64,000 nt of DNA, taken from Lachnospiraceae bacterium. Its GTDB lineage: Bacteria > Bacillota > Clostridia > Lachnospirales > Lachnospiraceae. This document shows positions 18,819-27,351 of this stretch, one piece after another. Every line of letters begins with the position of its first letter. Position 1 is the first letter of the stretch. The stretch is taken from NCBI GenBank assembly GCA_016282745.1, contig JAEELL010000153.1, positions 62,001-126,000 of the forward strand, read 5' to 3'. Under the pieces are notes generated by a model, which saw nothing but the letters and a program-made list of their open reading frames with translations, was not told the origin of the DNA and did not search any database. Both the position numbers and the translations under genes were made by a program.

Positions 18819-19199
18819 ATGAAACAGAAATATTACAAATGCGAAACATGTGGAAAAATTGTTGCAGTTGTGAAAGATACAGCAGTTCCTGTTATGTGTT
18901 GTGGACAGGCAATGAAAGAGATTGTTCCGGGAACAACTGATGCAGCAGTTGAAAAGCATGTACCGGCTGTAAGTGTAGAAGGAAACAAAGTTATTGTAAA
19001 TGTAGGTGAAGTTGCACATCCTATGGTACCTGAGCATTATATCGAGTGGGTATCAATTGAGACTAATATCGGAACTCAGATGAAGGCACTTGCACCTGAG
19101 ACTGAACCAACAGTTTGCTTCTCACTTTGTGATAATGAAAAAGTTGAAGCAGTTTACGCTTATTGCAATCTTCACGGATTGTGGAAGAAGGAGGTTTAA
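18819..19199 (+). CDS. Desulfoferrodoxin (superoxide reductase)
   Basis: 126 residues. ATG 18819 is preferred over 18813 because the SD gggagg (18805-18810) is then 8 nt away. An N-terminal desulforedoxin site (CETCG and MCCGQ, rubredoxin-like Fe) precedes the catalytic neelaredoxin domain, whose iron ligands are visible as EKHVP, VAHPMVPEHYIEW and the C-terminal CNLHGLW. It reduces superoxide to peroxide without releasing O2, and the adjacent rubrerythrins then remove the peroxide. It lies 21 bp after the reverse rubrerythrin and just before the next gene. Confidence 0.93.
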   Translation: MKQKYYKCETCGKIVAVVKDTAVPVMCCGQAMKEIVPGTTDAAVEKHVPAVSVEGNKVIVNVGEVAHPMVPEHYIEWVSIETNIGTQMKALAPETEPTVCFSLCDNEKVEAVYAYCNLHGLWKKEV

Positions 19200-19205
19200 T
19201 TTATA

Positions 19206-19745
19206 ATGGCAAACAAATACGCAGGCACACAGACAGAAAAGAACCTTTTGGCAGCATTTGCCGGAGAGTCACAGGCAAGAAACAAGTATACATATTTTGC
19301 ATCAAAGGCAAAAAAAGAAGGATATGAGCAGATATCAGCGCTCTTCTTAAAGACAGCAGACAATGAAAAAGAGCATGCAAAATTATGGTTTAAAGAGCTT
19401 GAAGGAATCGGAACTACAGCAGAGAATTTAAAAGCTGCAGCAGACGGAGAAAACTACGAGTGGACAGATATGTACGATGAGTTTGCAAAGACTGCTGATG
19501 AGGAAGGATTCCCTGAACTTGCTGCAAAATTCAGAGGCGTAGCCGCAATTGAAAAAGCGCACGAAGAGAGATATCGTGCATTACTCAACAACGTTGAGAC
19601 AGCAAAAGTATTCGAGAAGAGCGAAGTAAAGGTATGGGAGTGCCGTAACTGCGGTCATATCGTAGTTGGAACAAAAGCACCGGAACTTTGTCCTGTATGT
19701 GCACATCCACAGAGCTTCTTCGAGATAAGAGAAGAGAATTACTAG
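19206..19745 (+). CDS. rbr: Rubrerythrin (classical domain order)
   Basis: 179 residues; gaaggagg SD overlapping the end of the previous gene. The ferritin-like di-iron domain comes first ([16 protein letters not shown] with the first ExxR/ExxH motif; [20 protein letters not shown]) and the rubredoxin domain last (CRNCG and CPVC). It acts as NAD(P)H-dependent peroxidase in the cytosol through rubredoxin and a flavin reductase. Co-transcribed with superoxide reductase, it completes a superoxide to peroxide to water route. Confidence 0.95.
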   Translation: MANKYAGTQTEKNLLAAFAGESQARNKYTYFASKAKKEGYEQISALFLKTADNEKEHAKLWFKELEGIGTTAENLKAAADGENYEWTDMYDEFAKTADEEGFPELAAKFRGVAAIEKAHEERYRALLNNVETAKVFEKSEVKVWECRNCGHIVVGTKAPELCPVCAHPQSFFEIREENY

Positions 19746-19814
19746 AATTAATAAATAATAATTGATATATCATAATTAATAAATCTAAATTTGGAAGAGT
19801 TCATAATTACTCAT

Positions 19815-19945
19815 AAAATAACTCACCCCATCTCCTATTGTAATGTTTTGCTGAATAGTTAAAATTGTTATTGGATATAAGAATTTTTAGTTGATTATAA
19901 GCTTATTTAGCAAATAATAATATGTAGAAGGGGTGAGTTTTTTGT
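19815..19945 (+). ncRNA. Structured intergenic element with terminator-like end
   Basis: AACTCACCCC (19820-19829) is exactly complementary to GGGGTGAGTT (19930-19939), which runs into T6. The ~100-nt loop holds a second helix: TTTGCTGAATA (from ~19847) with TATTTAGCAAA (~19906-19916), containing one G-U pair. The nested helices closed by a terminator stem look like a riboswitch/attenuator or a small RNA. I do not recognise a known class, and nothing here codes for protein. Confidence 0.45.
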
Positions 19946-19967
19946 GAAGAATATCAGATGAGAGAGA

Positions 19968-20060
19968 GTAGTAGCAAGAATAAAATTTGACATAATAATT
20001 ACTACAGTTTGAACTGAAATGTAGTAGCAAAAATGAAAAGTGACAAAACTACTACTACAG
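19968..20060 (+). repeat. Two 40-bp direct repeats with inverted ends
   Basis: Copies at 19968-20007 and 20021-20060 match at 32 of 40 positions. Both start GTAGTAGCAA, contain TGACA in the middle and end CTACAG (copy 2 ends CTACTACTACAG), so the ends are inverted repeats. They lie 64-156 bp upstream of the flavin reductase start and look like regulator binding sites. Confidence 0.75.
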
Positions 20061-20123
20061 AAAGAAAATAATTGTAAGAATGTACATATTTCAAACAAGA
20101 TAATAGTAGAAGGGAGATCAAGT

Positions 20124-20750
20124 ATGGATGATAAAGTGTTGAGAAATCTCAGTTATGGTTTGTTTGTCCTTACGGCAAATGATGATGGAAAAGATAACGG
20201 CTGTATCTGTAACACTGCGATTCAGGCAGCAGGTGGAGAAATTCCAATCATAACTGTTGCAGTCAACAAAGCAAACCTTACCTGCGAAATGATAAGTAAA
20301 ACAAAGAAACTGACAGTATCAATCTTAAGTGAGGACGCTTCTTTTGATACATTTAAGCATTTTGGATTCCAGTCAGGAAGAGATGTGGATAAGTTTGCTT
20401 TGTTTACGGATTGCAAAAAAGTGGCAAATGGAACAATGGCAATCACTAAGGGAACAAATGGTTATATTTCGGCTTATGTAAAAGAAGAGATAGACCTTGG
20501 AACACACATGCTATTTATAGCAATGATGACAGATGGTGAGGTATTTAGTTCTGTGCCATCAGCCACATATGCATACTACTTTGAACATATCAAACCAAAG
20601 CCTGAGGCAGTTGGAAAGACACCTGACGGTCAGACAGTTTGGAGATGTAAGATATGCGGATATGAATATGTGGGAGAAGAAATTCCGGAAGATTTCGTAT
20701 GTCCATTGTGTAAGCATCCGGCAAGTGATTTTGAGAAGGTTGTAAAGTGA
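20124..20750 (+). CDS. Flavin reductase-rubredoxin fusion (high-molecular-weight rubredoxin)
   Basis: 208 residues from ATG 20124, which has agaaggga in front; the frame extends further upstream without a usable site. Residues 1-~155 are a flavin reductase-like FMN-binding domain (NLSYGLFVLTANDDGKDNGC at the start, SILSEDASFDTFKHFGFQSG later). Residues ~170-208 are a rubredoxin with CKICGY and CPLC ligands. Proteins of this type accept electrons from NADH and pass them to rubrerythrins or flavodiiron proteins, so it is the likely reductase partner of the three upstream genes. It has its own long regulatory region. Confidence 0.9.
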   Translation: MDDKVLRNLSYGLFVLTANDDGKDNGCICNTAIQAAGGEIPIITVAVNKANLTCEMISKTKKLTVSILSEDASFDTFKHFGFQSGRDVDKFALFTDCKKVANGTMAITKGTNGYISAYVKEEIDLGTHMLFIAMMTDGEVFSSVPSATYAYYFEHIKPKPEAVGKTPDGQTVWRCKICGYEYVGEEIPEDFVCPLCKHPASDFEKVVK

Positions 20751-20905
20751 TGAGATATTGTGAAAATTTCACGATCAGCAATTAATCATTTTACTGCAAG
20801 AACAAAAGGCATATGGAGTGAAAAAGACATATGAAGCAAAAAAAACAGATGAAATGTGTTGATAAAGCACAGTGTAATCGTAATGAATAATACATTCTAA
20901 AATAG

Positions 20906-20947
20906 AAAAAAGAGATTGTGATAAAGATGTTCACAATCTCTTTTTTT
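20906..20947. terminator. Bidirectional terminator between convergent genes
   Basis: AAAAAAGAGATTGTGA (20906-20921) and TCACAATCTCTTTTTT (20931-20946) form a perfect stem with T runs on both strands. It serves the flavin reductase (+) and the XRE gene (-). Confidence 0.85.
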
Positions 20948-21248
20948 ATTTCAATGTATCAAATATTTTTAAAAAAGCTTTTTGTTGTTCAGTATTCAGC
21001 AAACTCCATTTTTTTAGGAGATTTTCCTGGTCCTTTGATAGGGATACCATTTCATTTTCGCTGAAAAACTGACTTAATGTAAGTCCAAATGTATTACATA
21101 GAATTTCTAAAGTTGCAATACTTGGAATTGTTCCATGATGGAAGATATTGGCGATGGTGGAAGCAGGCAATTTTGATTCTTTTGTTAGTCTGTATTCGGT
21201 CCATCCGCGTTCTTTTGTTAGTCGTTTAAGTTTATCTGTAACGTCCAT
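20946..21248 (-). CDS. XRE-family helix-turn-helix regulator
   Basis: 100 residues; ATG 21248 has aaggtgg at good distance on the minus strand. A single HTH_3 domain spans residues ~4-62: KLKRLTKERGWTEYRLTKES, then LPASTIANIFHHGTIPSIATLEILCNTFGLTLSQFF. A C-terminal helix of ~30 residues follows. It is a DNA-binding repressor-like protein without a sensing domain. It is transcribed away from the dockerin/cohesin genes, ~20 bp from the conserved promoter region, so control of that promoter is plausible but unproven. Confidence 0.88.
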   Translation of the reverse strand: MDVTDKLKRLTKERGWTEYRLTKESKLPASTIANIFHHGTIPSIATLEILCNTFGLTLSQFFSENEMVSLSKDQENLLKKWSLLNTEQQKAFLKIFDTLK

Positions 21249-21270
21249 TAATAACACCACCTTTTACCAA

Positions 21271-21380
21271 TATTTTACAACTAAAAAAAGTGGGAGAGTA
21301 GAACTATATATAATTGTGCAATATCACTTAATATGGTATTATTTTAGTATAAAAATTGGTCGGATTTGTGTGATGTTTTG
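21271..21380 (+). promoter_or_regulatory. Promoter region A (shared with 26821-26928)
   Basis: TTGTGC (21314-21319), 17-bp spacer, TATTAT (21337-21342) preceded by TGG. The whole ~105 bp resembles the region ahead of 26997: AAAAAAGTG block, AACTATAT, TATCAC, TATGGTAT and a TCGGATTT/GCGGATTT leader block in the same order and spacing. It drives the dockerin-M14/CHAP-cohesin pair. Confidence 0.7.
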
Positions 21381-21485
21381 GAATGGCTTTATGTTGTTTC
21401 AGTGGTAGTGTTGTGGCTAAAACTATGGAGGACATCGTTTTTTATTTTTGTGGGAAAAGGTTAAGAGAAAAAGGAGATGATAAAA

Positions 21486-22553
21486 ATGTTTTGGAAAAAG
21501 GAGAAAACTATTTTAAAAAAAGTATTATCACTAACAATGTGTATTGCGATTGTATTGTCACTTGTAAATAATTGGTACATTAAAGCAGCACCAAATTTAT
21601 GGAAATTAAATGATTCTTATAGTATTAGTTCTTTAAATATTGATGGCTTAGAGGACAATAGTGTAGTTAAAGCGGGTGACATTAATGGAGATGGAGCCGT
21701 AAACAATAAAGACTTGACAAGGTTATCTCAGTACCTGTCAGAGTGGGATGTGAAAGTTGAAGAAGATGCGCTAGATGTAAATGGAGATGGGGCGGTAAAC
21801 AATAAAGATTTGACAAGATTATTTCAATATCTGTCAGGATATGATGTTGAAATATATGTAGCAGACCCAGGCATACAAACATATTCTTTTGTATATGGAA
21901 AATCAGTAAATAATAGAGATTTGGTTTGTTATTCAATTTCGCCAAAGGATTATACAAAGACTATATTATTAGAATTTGAAATACACGGTTTTGAGGATGA
22001 GTATGATCATGATGGACAGGTTTTAGTTGATACAGCAAATAGAATTATAACGTACTATTCTGATGTACTGGATTTGAATAAAACAAGATTACTGATTATC
22101 CCATCTTCTAATCCTGATGGGTTGTTGGATGGGACAACAAAGGATGGATTTGGAAGATGTAATGCAGAGGGTATTGATTTGAACAGAGATTTTGATGCTA
22201 ATTACGTTGCAAACAATACTCCGGGACGTAATTATACGCCATATGCATTTTCGGCTAAAGAGTCAAGAGCTTTAAGAGATTTATATTATGAGTACAGACC
22301 GGATATAGTTATTGATTTCCATGGATGGGAAAGTTCACTTATCGGGGATGACAGGTTGAAAAATGCATTCAATCAGGAGATGGGGTTGAGAATATCTAAC
22401 TCATTTACCTCAAGTAATGCAAGAGGGTATTTTTCAAACTGGGCACATCAGCAAGGCTCATTGGCAATGTTGGTTGAATTTACTTCTTCAAACAGTATTG
22501 AGTTTAGTAAGTTGATAAATGCAATTAATAGGTTAATAAATGATGAGTATTAG
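21486..22553 (+). CDS. Secreted M14-family zinc carboxypeptidase with type I dockerin
   Basis: 355 residues; ATG 21486 lies 9 nt after aaggag. A signal peptide covers ~1-34. Residues ~60-122 hold a complete type I dockerin: two calcium loops, GDINGDGAVNNKD and LDVNGDGAVNNKD, each followed by an LxxYLS helix. The rest is an M14 peptidase with zinc ligands His167, Glu170 (HGFE) and His279 (DFHGWE), substrate Arg234 (LNRDFD) and catalytic Glu331 (VEFTSS), all intact. Some bacterial M14 enzymes cut gamma-D-Glu-DAP bonds in peptidoglycan peptides; a protein substrate is the alternative. It ends 13 bp before the cohesin-bearing gene, its probable docking partner. Confidence 0.88.
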   Translation: MFWKKEKTILKKVLSLTMCIAIVLSLVNNWYIKAAPNLWKLNDSYSISSLNIDGLEDNSVVKAGDINGDGAVNNKDLTRLSQYLSEWDVKVEEDALDVNGDGAVNNKDLTRLFQYLSGYDVEIYVADPGIQTYSFVYGKSVNNRDLVCYSISPKDYTKTILLEFEIHGFEDEYDHDGQVLVDTANRIITYYSDVLDLNKTRLLIIPSSNPDGLLDGTTKDGFGRCNAEGIDLNRDFDANYVANNTPGRNYTPYAFSAKESRALRDLYYEYRPDIVIDFHGWESSLIGDDRLKNAFNQEMGLRISNSFTSSNARGYFSNWAHQQGSLAMLVEFTSSNSIEFSKLINAINRLINDEY

Positions 22554-22566
22554 GAGGAAAAATGGT

Positions 22567-25500
22567 ATGAAAGAAAGAATGAGAAGAGTGGTTTCTATTA
22601 TTTTAGTGATTATTTTGTCATGCTCATTTAGCGTTAACTATACGATGAAGGTGTATGCTAAAACGGAAGCAGATGTTAAAAATTGGATGACCAGTAAAAT
22701 AGGACAGGCACTTGATTATGATAAAGCCTACGGTGTACAGTGTGTTGACTTTTTCAATTATTATTTAAGGGATGTTTGGGGAATATCAGATCCTATTTCA
22801 ATGTATCATGTAGATTATGCATATCAGATTTTTGACAAGGCAGCCCCGAGCGGATGGCAGAAAATAAGCGGTAATTCAAGCTTTAAAGTTGGTGATATAG
22901 TAATTTGGGGAACCGCTTTGGGAAGGTGTGGGCATGTTGCTTTAGTTTATTCAGCAGATTCTAATGGAGTAACAGTTATTCATGAAAATTGGGGTAAGAA
23001 ATATGTTTCAACAGATTCGCTACCTCGAAAGGATACAATAAGAGGTGTATTCCGTCCACCTCTTGATGGGCAATCAAATAACCTAACCAAAGACACACGT
23101 TATCCAACACCGATAACATGTGTTCCGGCAATAACATCAGGAAGTATCTCTGTTTACGACAGTTACGGTAATGTGGAATCAGGAAGAAGAATAGATGCAG
23201 GAGATCAGTGTTCAATTTTGAATGTCTACACTAATGGATTGTGTGAAGTATCATATCCGACTAGCAATGGAAGTAGAGTGGCATACGCACAAATATCAGA
23301 TTTTATGCCAAACAGAGTGGATCCTTATACGTGGTCTCCTTCAAATAATTTAAGAAGTTATCAACTGTCAAATATGGCGACTGTTTATGGAAGTGTATTT
23401 TCTACCGATGTTTGTACGGTAGTCGGAAAAAAAGATAATTTAATGCAAGTAATATATCCTGTTTCTGGAGGCTACAAGATGGGCTGGGTTAATGCAACAG
23501 GAGATACTCCTATAGATCCGCCTGAACCAGATATAATTCCCAGACCAAAATTTGTTGAGTTCGTCGGAAATAAACAAGTAGTGGTTATGATTCCGAATAA
23601 GATTACGTTTAGTTCAACATCTTATATATCCGAAGGAGATGTATGCATTGCTGATACAAACAATATTGCTTCAGGTCAATGTAATGTTACATATCCTAGT
23701 GGTGGAAATAACGTATTTACAAATTATCAAAGCAAAAAGACAGTTACATTGAATCTTACTCAGGTTATGAGTTATAATGCTGATTTTGAATATCAGAAAG
23801 TAACGGCTCAGACAACATATACAGTTTACCCTACAAGTGCTATGACTCAAACGGTTGCAGGAAGTGCCACAAACTGGGCATTAGATCCCGGTGATGTATT
23901 CTATACAATAAATAAAGTTGGGGATGCAACAGAAGTTTTGTATTACTGTACCAGAGGAACTCATAGTGGATATTGGAAGTTAGGATGGGTATATCTTCCT
24001 TACTATATGATCGATTTAAACGGTAGTTTAGATAATAATGATAAAGGCACATTGGAGGGCTTTGGATGTGCTGATGTTGTTGTAAATGAAAATGAACTTG
24101 GAAAAAATTTAACTGATTTTTATCAGGCTTTTCCGTGTGGTAGTTCATATGAATTTAAAAACATAAGAGCATATGATGGATATACATATAATGGTGTGAA
24201 GTCCGGTTCCTTATCAGGAGTGGTAAACGGTGATGTTAATGTCAGAGTGGCATTTACAAAAAATGCAGTTGTATGCAAAGGAATTGTTATCTCAAAGAAT
24301 CCGACAAAAACGAACTATTTAGAAGGTGAAAGCCTTAATACATCGGGGATTGAAGTTACAGCAAGTTACAGTGATGGCAGTCAGAAAAATGTGACATCAT
24401 CGTGTACGTATTCAGGATATAGTAATACTCCCGGAATAAAAACAGTAAAAGTAAGTTACAGTGGATATGAGGCGGCTTTTACAGTTAATGTTAATGAAAA
24501 ATCTGTAACGAGTGTTGAAAAATATACAGAACCGACAAAGACTACATATAATATAGGCGAAGAGATTGATTTCACCGGAATTAAACTCAAAATCAACTAC
24601 AATAATGGAACGAGTGAAATAGTTTCAGATTATTATTTGATTGAAGAAGAAATAGATACATCTACTGAGGGCGAGAAGAATATAACTGTATATTATTGGA
24701 AAGCAGGAAAAGAATATTCTGTAGTTCAAAAAATTAATGTTGTTGATAAGTATAAATATTCGCCTACATTGTTCTATTCAGATCAGACAGTATCTGCAGG
24801 ACAGTCATTTGATGTGAAACTAAATCTAAAAGATAATCCAGGAATTGCTTCATTGAAAGTTAAGATAGGTTTTGATGAATCACTATTAACACTGACAAAT
24901 GTTACATATAATTCGGCAATGGGAGGTTCATCACAGCCACCTCAATATTTGAGAACCCCATTGATTCTTAATTGGTATAACGGAACACAAAACTATAATG
25001 GAAACGGGACATATGCGACATTGACGTTTAAAGCAACTTCAAATATAAATCAGAATGAAGTGACAACTCTTAATATTACATATGATGAAGAGGATGTTTA
25101 CAATATTAATGAAACAAATTTAGGACTAAAATTTGAAATAGGTTCAATTACGATTGTTCCAAGTGCGAATTTAGCGAAACCTGTAGTAAGTGCAAAAGAC
25201 GTTAAGGATCATTCCGCAACAATCAGTTGGAAGGTGGTTGATGGTGCTGATGGTTATATTTTGGAAAAAATGAATGGTTCAAATGTTGTTGAGACTTCAA
25301 CAATAGAAGGCAGATATATAACAGGACGTACCTTAAATAATTTATCAGTGCTGACGACATATCAGTACAGGATTAAAGCATATAAGAATGTGAATCTGAT
25401 AAAACAATATAGTGAAGAAAGTCAGGTGGAATTCACAACATTAGATCATATATTCAGTTCAGTAACTAGCATTAGCAAAGAGGCTACATGTACCAGCGAG

Positions 25501-26679
25501 GGAAGATTGGTTAAAACATGTGAAACATGTGGATATCAGGTAGAAGTGGTAATTGCTAGACTTGAACATAGAGGCGGAACTGCAACGTGTAGTCAAAAAG
25601 CAAAATGTGAATTATGTGGTCAGTATTATGGAGATTTTGATGCAGAGAATCATACATATGAGACATATTTAGTTGAACCTACGTGCACTCAAAAAGGATA
25701 TACGAGTCATGTTTGTTCAGGATGTGGTTACAGTTATAAAGATTCATACAAAGATAAAATAGGACATCATTATGTAAGTAAAATTACTAATTCAGCAACC
25801 TGTATTTCAACAGGAACACTGGAACATAAGTGTGAACTGTGTGGAGATTCATATATAGAAATTATTCCAATGACAGAGCATGACTATGTTCAAACATTGC
25901 TTAAGAATCCAACCTGTACATCAAAAGGTCAATGGGAGCATAAATGCTCATACTGTGAAGATACCTATGTAAGTGATATTCCTGCACTGGGACATGATTA
26001 CAGGGAAACAATTATTGAACCAACAGATACAGCGGGAGGATATACGCTTCATATATGTTACAGATGTGGAGATAGTTACACGGACAATTATGTTGAAGCT
26101 CTTACAAAAGAAAATGTTACAACAGAAAACCAGATTGAAACAGAAAGTATAAAGGAGAATCCAACTACAGTAGATCACGCTGACACAGGAAACGAAACAA
26201 CAAGCAGTGAAGATAAGCAAGAGCAAAGTACAACAGTTAAAAATATAGAAACAACGATAAAACAGCCGGAGGGAGAAACGACAAAGTCAGGAGACAGTCC
26301 AACTAAGGTCGAAAATAATACTACACAGGCTGGAAGTACTGTAACAAACTCTGTAGAAACCACACAGTCAAAAGAAAATACTTCGCCTAAGAAACAAAAA
26401 ATTACAATAGCAAAGATTAAAACGTATAAAGTTAAAATACTCAAAAAGAAAAAAGTTACGTTTTCACTCAAGGCAAAAACAACAGGTGATGGAAAACTAA
26501 AATATGTGGTATATACGTGTTCTCCTTCAAAAAATATAAAATATATCAAGGTATCCAAGAATGGAAAAGTAACAATCAAGAAGGGAGCAAAGAAAGGGAC
26601 TTACAGGATATTCATAAGTGCCAGTGGAACTGATAAATATGAATATGTAACAAAGATTATTAAGATTAAAGTAAAGTAA
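22567..26679 (+). CDS. Large surface protein: CHAP amidase, Ig-like and cohesin-like domains, Cys-rich repeats
   Basis: 1370 residues; ATG 22567 is 9 nt after aggagg. Order: signal peptide (~1-31); CHAP amidase/endopeptidase (~35-165; Cys59, His123); beta/SH3-like modules (~175-520); two bacterial Ig-like domains (~571-645, ~648-727); a cohesin-like domain (~731-867; SAGQSFDVKLNL, IASLKVKIGFDESLLTL, GTYATLTFKA); fibronectin III (~868-958); about five Cys-rich repeats of the TCTxxG...CxxCG type (~960-1178); a Thr/Glu/Asn linker (~1180-1270); and a Lys-rich C-terminal beta-domain ending IKIKVK. No LPxTG is present. It probably cuts peptidoglycan while holding the dockerin-M14 enzyme. The cohesin call rests on motif reading. 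Confidence 0.82.
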   Translation: MKERMRRVVSIILVIILSCSFSVNYTMKVYAKTEADVKNWMTSKIGQALDYDKAYGVQCVDFFNYYLRDVWGISDPISMYHVDYAYQIFDKAAPSGWQKISGNSSFKVGDIVIWGTALGRCGHVALVYSADSNGVTVIHENWGKKYVSTDSLPRKDTIRGVFRPPLDGQSNNLTKDTRYPTPITCVPAITSGSISVYDSYGNVESGRRIDAGDQCSILNVYTNGLCEVSYPTSNGSRVAYAQISDFMPNRVDPYTWSPSNNLRSYQLSNMATVYGSVFSTDVCTVVGKKDNLMQVIYPVSGGYKMGWVNATGDTPIDPPEPDIIPRPKFVEFVGNKQVVVMIPNKITFSSTSYISEGDVCIADTNNIASGQCNVTYPSGGNNVFTNYQSKKTVTLNLTQVMSYNADFEYQKVTAQTTYTVYPTSAMTQTVAGSATNWALDPGDVFYTINKVGDATEVLYYCTRGTHSGYWKLGWVYLPYYMIDLNGSLDNNDKGTLEGFGCADVVVNENELGKNLTDFYQAFPCGSSYEFKNIRAYDGYTYNGVKSGSLSGVVNGDVNVRVAFTKNAVVCKGIVISKNPTKTNYLEGESLNTSGIEVTASYSDGSQKNVTSSCTYSGYSNTPGIKTVKVSYSGYEAAFTVNVNEKSVTSVEKYTEPTKTTYNIGEEIDFTGIKLKINYNNGTSEIVSDYYLIEEEIDTSTEGEKNITVYYWKAGKEYSVVQKINVVDKYKYSPTLFYSDQTVSAGQSFDVKLNLKDNPGIASLKVKIGFDESLLTLTNVTYNSAMGGSSQPPQYLRTPLILNWYNGTQNYNGNGTYATLTFKATSNINQNEVTTLNITYDEEDVYNINETNLGLKFEIGSITIVPSANLAKPVVSAKDVKDHSATISWKVVDGADGYILEKMNGSNVVETSTIEGRYITGRTLNNLSVLTTYQYRIKAYKNVNLIKQYSEESQVEFTTLDHIFSSVTSISKEATCTSEGRLVKTCETCGYQVEVVIARLEHRGGTATCSQKAKCELCGQYYGDFDAENHTYETYLVEPTCTQKGYTSHVCSGCGYSYKDSYKDKIGHHYVSKITNSATCISTGTLEHKCELCGDSYIEIIPMTEHDYVQTLLKNPTCTSKGQWEHKCSYCEDTYVSDIPALGHDYRETIIEPTDTAGGYTLHICYRCGDSYTDNYVEALTKENVTTENQIETESIKENPTTVDHADTGNETTSSEDKQEQSTTVKNIETTIKQPEGETTKSGDSPTKVENNTTQAGSTVTNSVETTQSKENTSPKKQKITIAKIKTYKVKILKKKKVTFSLKAKTTGDGKLKYVVYTCSPSKNIKYIKVSKNGKVTIKKGAKKGTYRIFISASGTDKYEYVTKIIKIKVK

Positions 26680-26700
26680 GAAGTGCATAATGTGAGTTAA

Positions 26701-26738
26701 AGTCAGGGATTATTGATAGCAAAATCCCTGACTTTTTT
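26701..26738 (+). terminator. Rho-independent terminator
   Basis: AGTCAGGGATT (26701-26711) pairs with AATCCCTGACT (26723-26733), followed by T6, after the cohesin gene. Confidence 0.85.
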
Positions 26739-26820
26739 CAATGATAAAAATTATAGCGATTAAGAATGTTTTTGATTGTTGGTAAAGTTTATCGTTAGAA
26801 TTCAAACAATATTCAGTACC

Positions 26821-26928
26821 TATTTTTACATTTGAAAAAAGTGAGTTAATACAACTATATCTGGTTGTAGCGTATCACCCAGTATGGTATGATTGTAATA
26901 TGATATGGGGCGGATTTATGTTATGTCC
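26821..26928 (+). promoter_or_regulatory. Promoter region B with operator-like inverted repeat
   Basis: TTGTAG (26865-26870), 17-bp spacer, TATGAT (26888-26893) with TGG before it. A perfect inverted repeat, ACAAC-N8-GTTGT (26851-26868), overlaps the -35. The region is a diverged copy of 21271-21380 and precedes the four-gene operon. I see nothing else in the gap 26739-26996. Confidence 0.7.
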
Positions 26929-26996
26929 AGGGGATGTGTATTAATAAAAAATATCCCCTAAATAGTTTATCGTTGTATAGAATAGGAGGAAGAGAG

Positions 26997-27344
26997 ATGG
27001 AAGGATTAACAAAAAAGAGTGCTAAAGTAAGATTAATAATATCATTTGTATTAGCTATGATATTCACTGTAGTATTGGGGGTTATTCAATTATTATCTAA
27101 ACATTTGGAAATAATATTGATAGTTGTCCCTGTGTTGATGACTTGGAGTTTTTCAAGTGTGCTTTTTTGGCCCAAAAAATATTTTTCTGAAGTAGTAGTG
27201 TCAGCTTGGAAAATGTTATTACATTTATTTACATTTAGATTTGGAGACGCTATTAATGATTTATTTCGACAGATATCATGGTGTTTTACATCTTTAGTAA
27301 AAAGTATCAGAGTGATTTTTTGGATGCTATCATCAAAAGAATAG
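26997..27344 (+). CDS. Small membrane protein of unknown function (operon gene 1)
   Basis: 115 residues from ATG 26997, with ggaggaa in front; the frame is open further upstream but has no ribosome site there. Two transmembrane helices (~12-34 and ~38-58) are separated by only a few residues, and a C-terminal amphipathic, aromatic-rich segment (~75-112) follows. I do not recognise a family. It is first in a tight operon of four (7 bp to the next gene). Confidence 0.7.
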   Translation: MEGLTKKSAKVRLIISFVLAMIFTVVLGVIQLLSKHLEIILIVVPVLMTWSFSSVLFWPKKYFSEVVVSAWKMLLHLFTFRFGDAINDLFRQISWCFTSLVKSIRVIFWMLSSKE

Positions 27345-27351
27345 GAGTTCT

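Noticed and set aside
21486..26679. Cellulosome locus
   Set aside because: There is one cohesin-like domain, no carbohydrate-binding scaffold and no cellulase; the partner enzymes look like peptidoglycan or peptide hydrolases.
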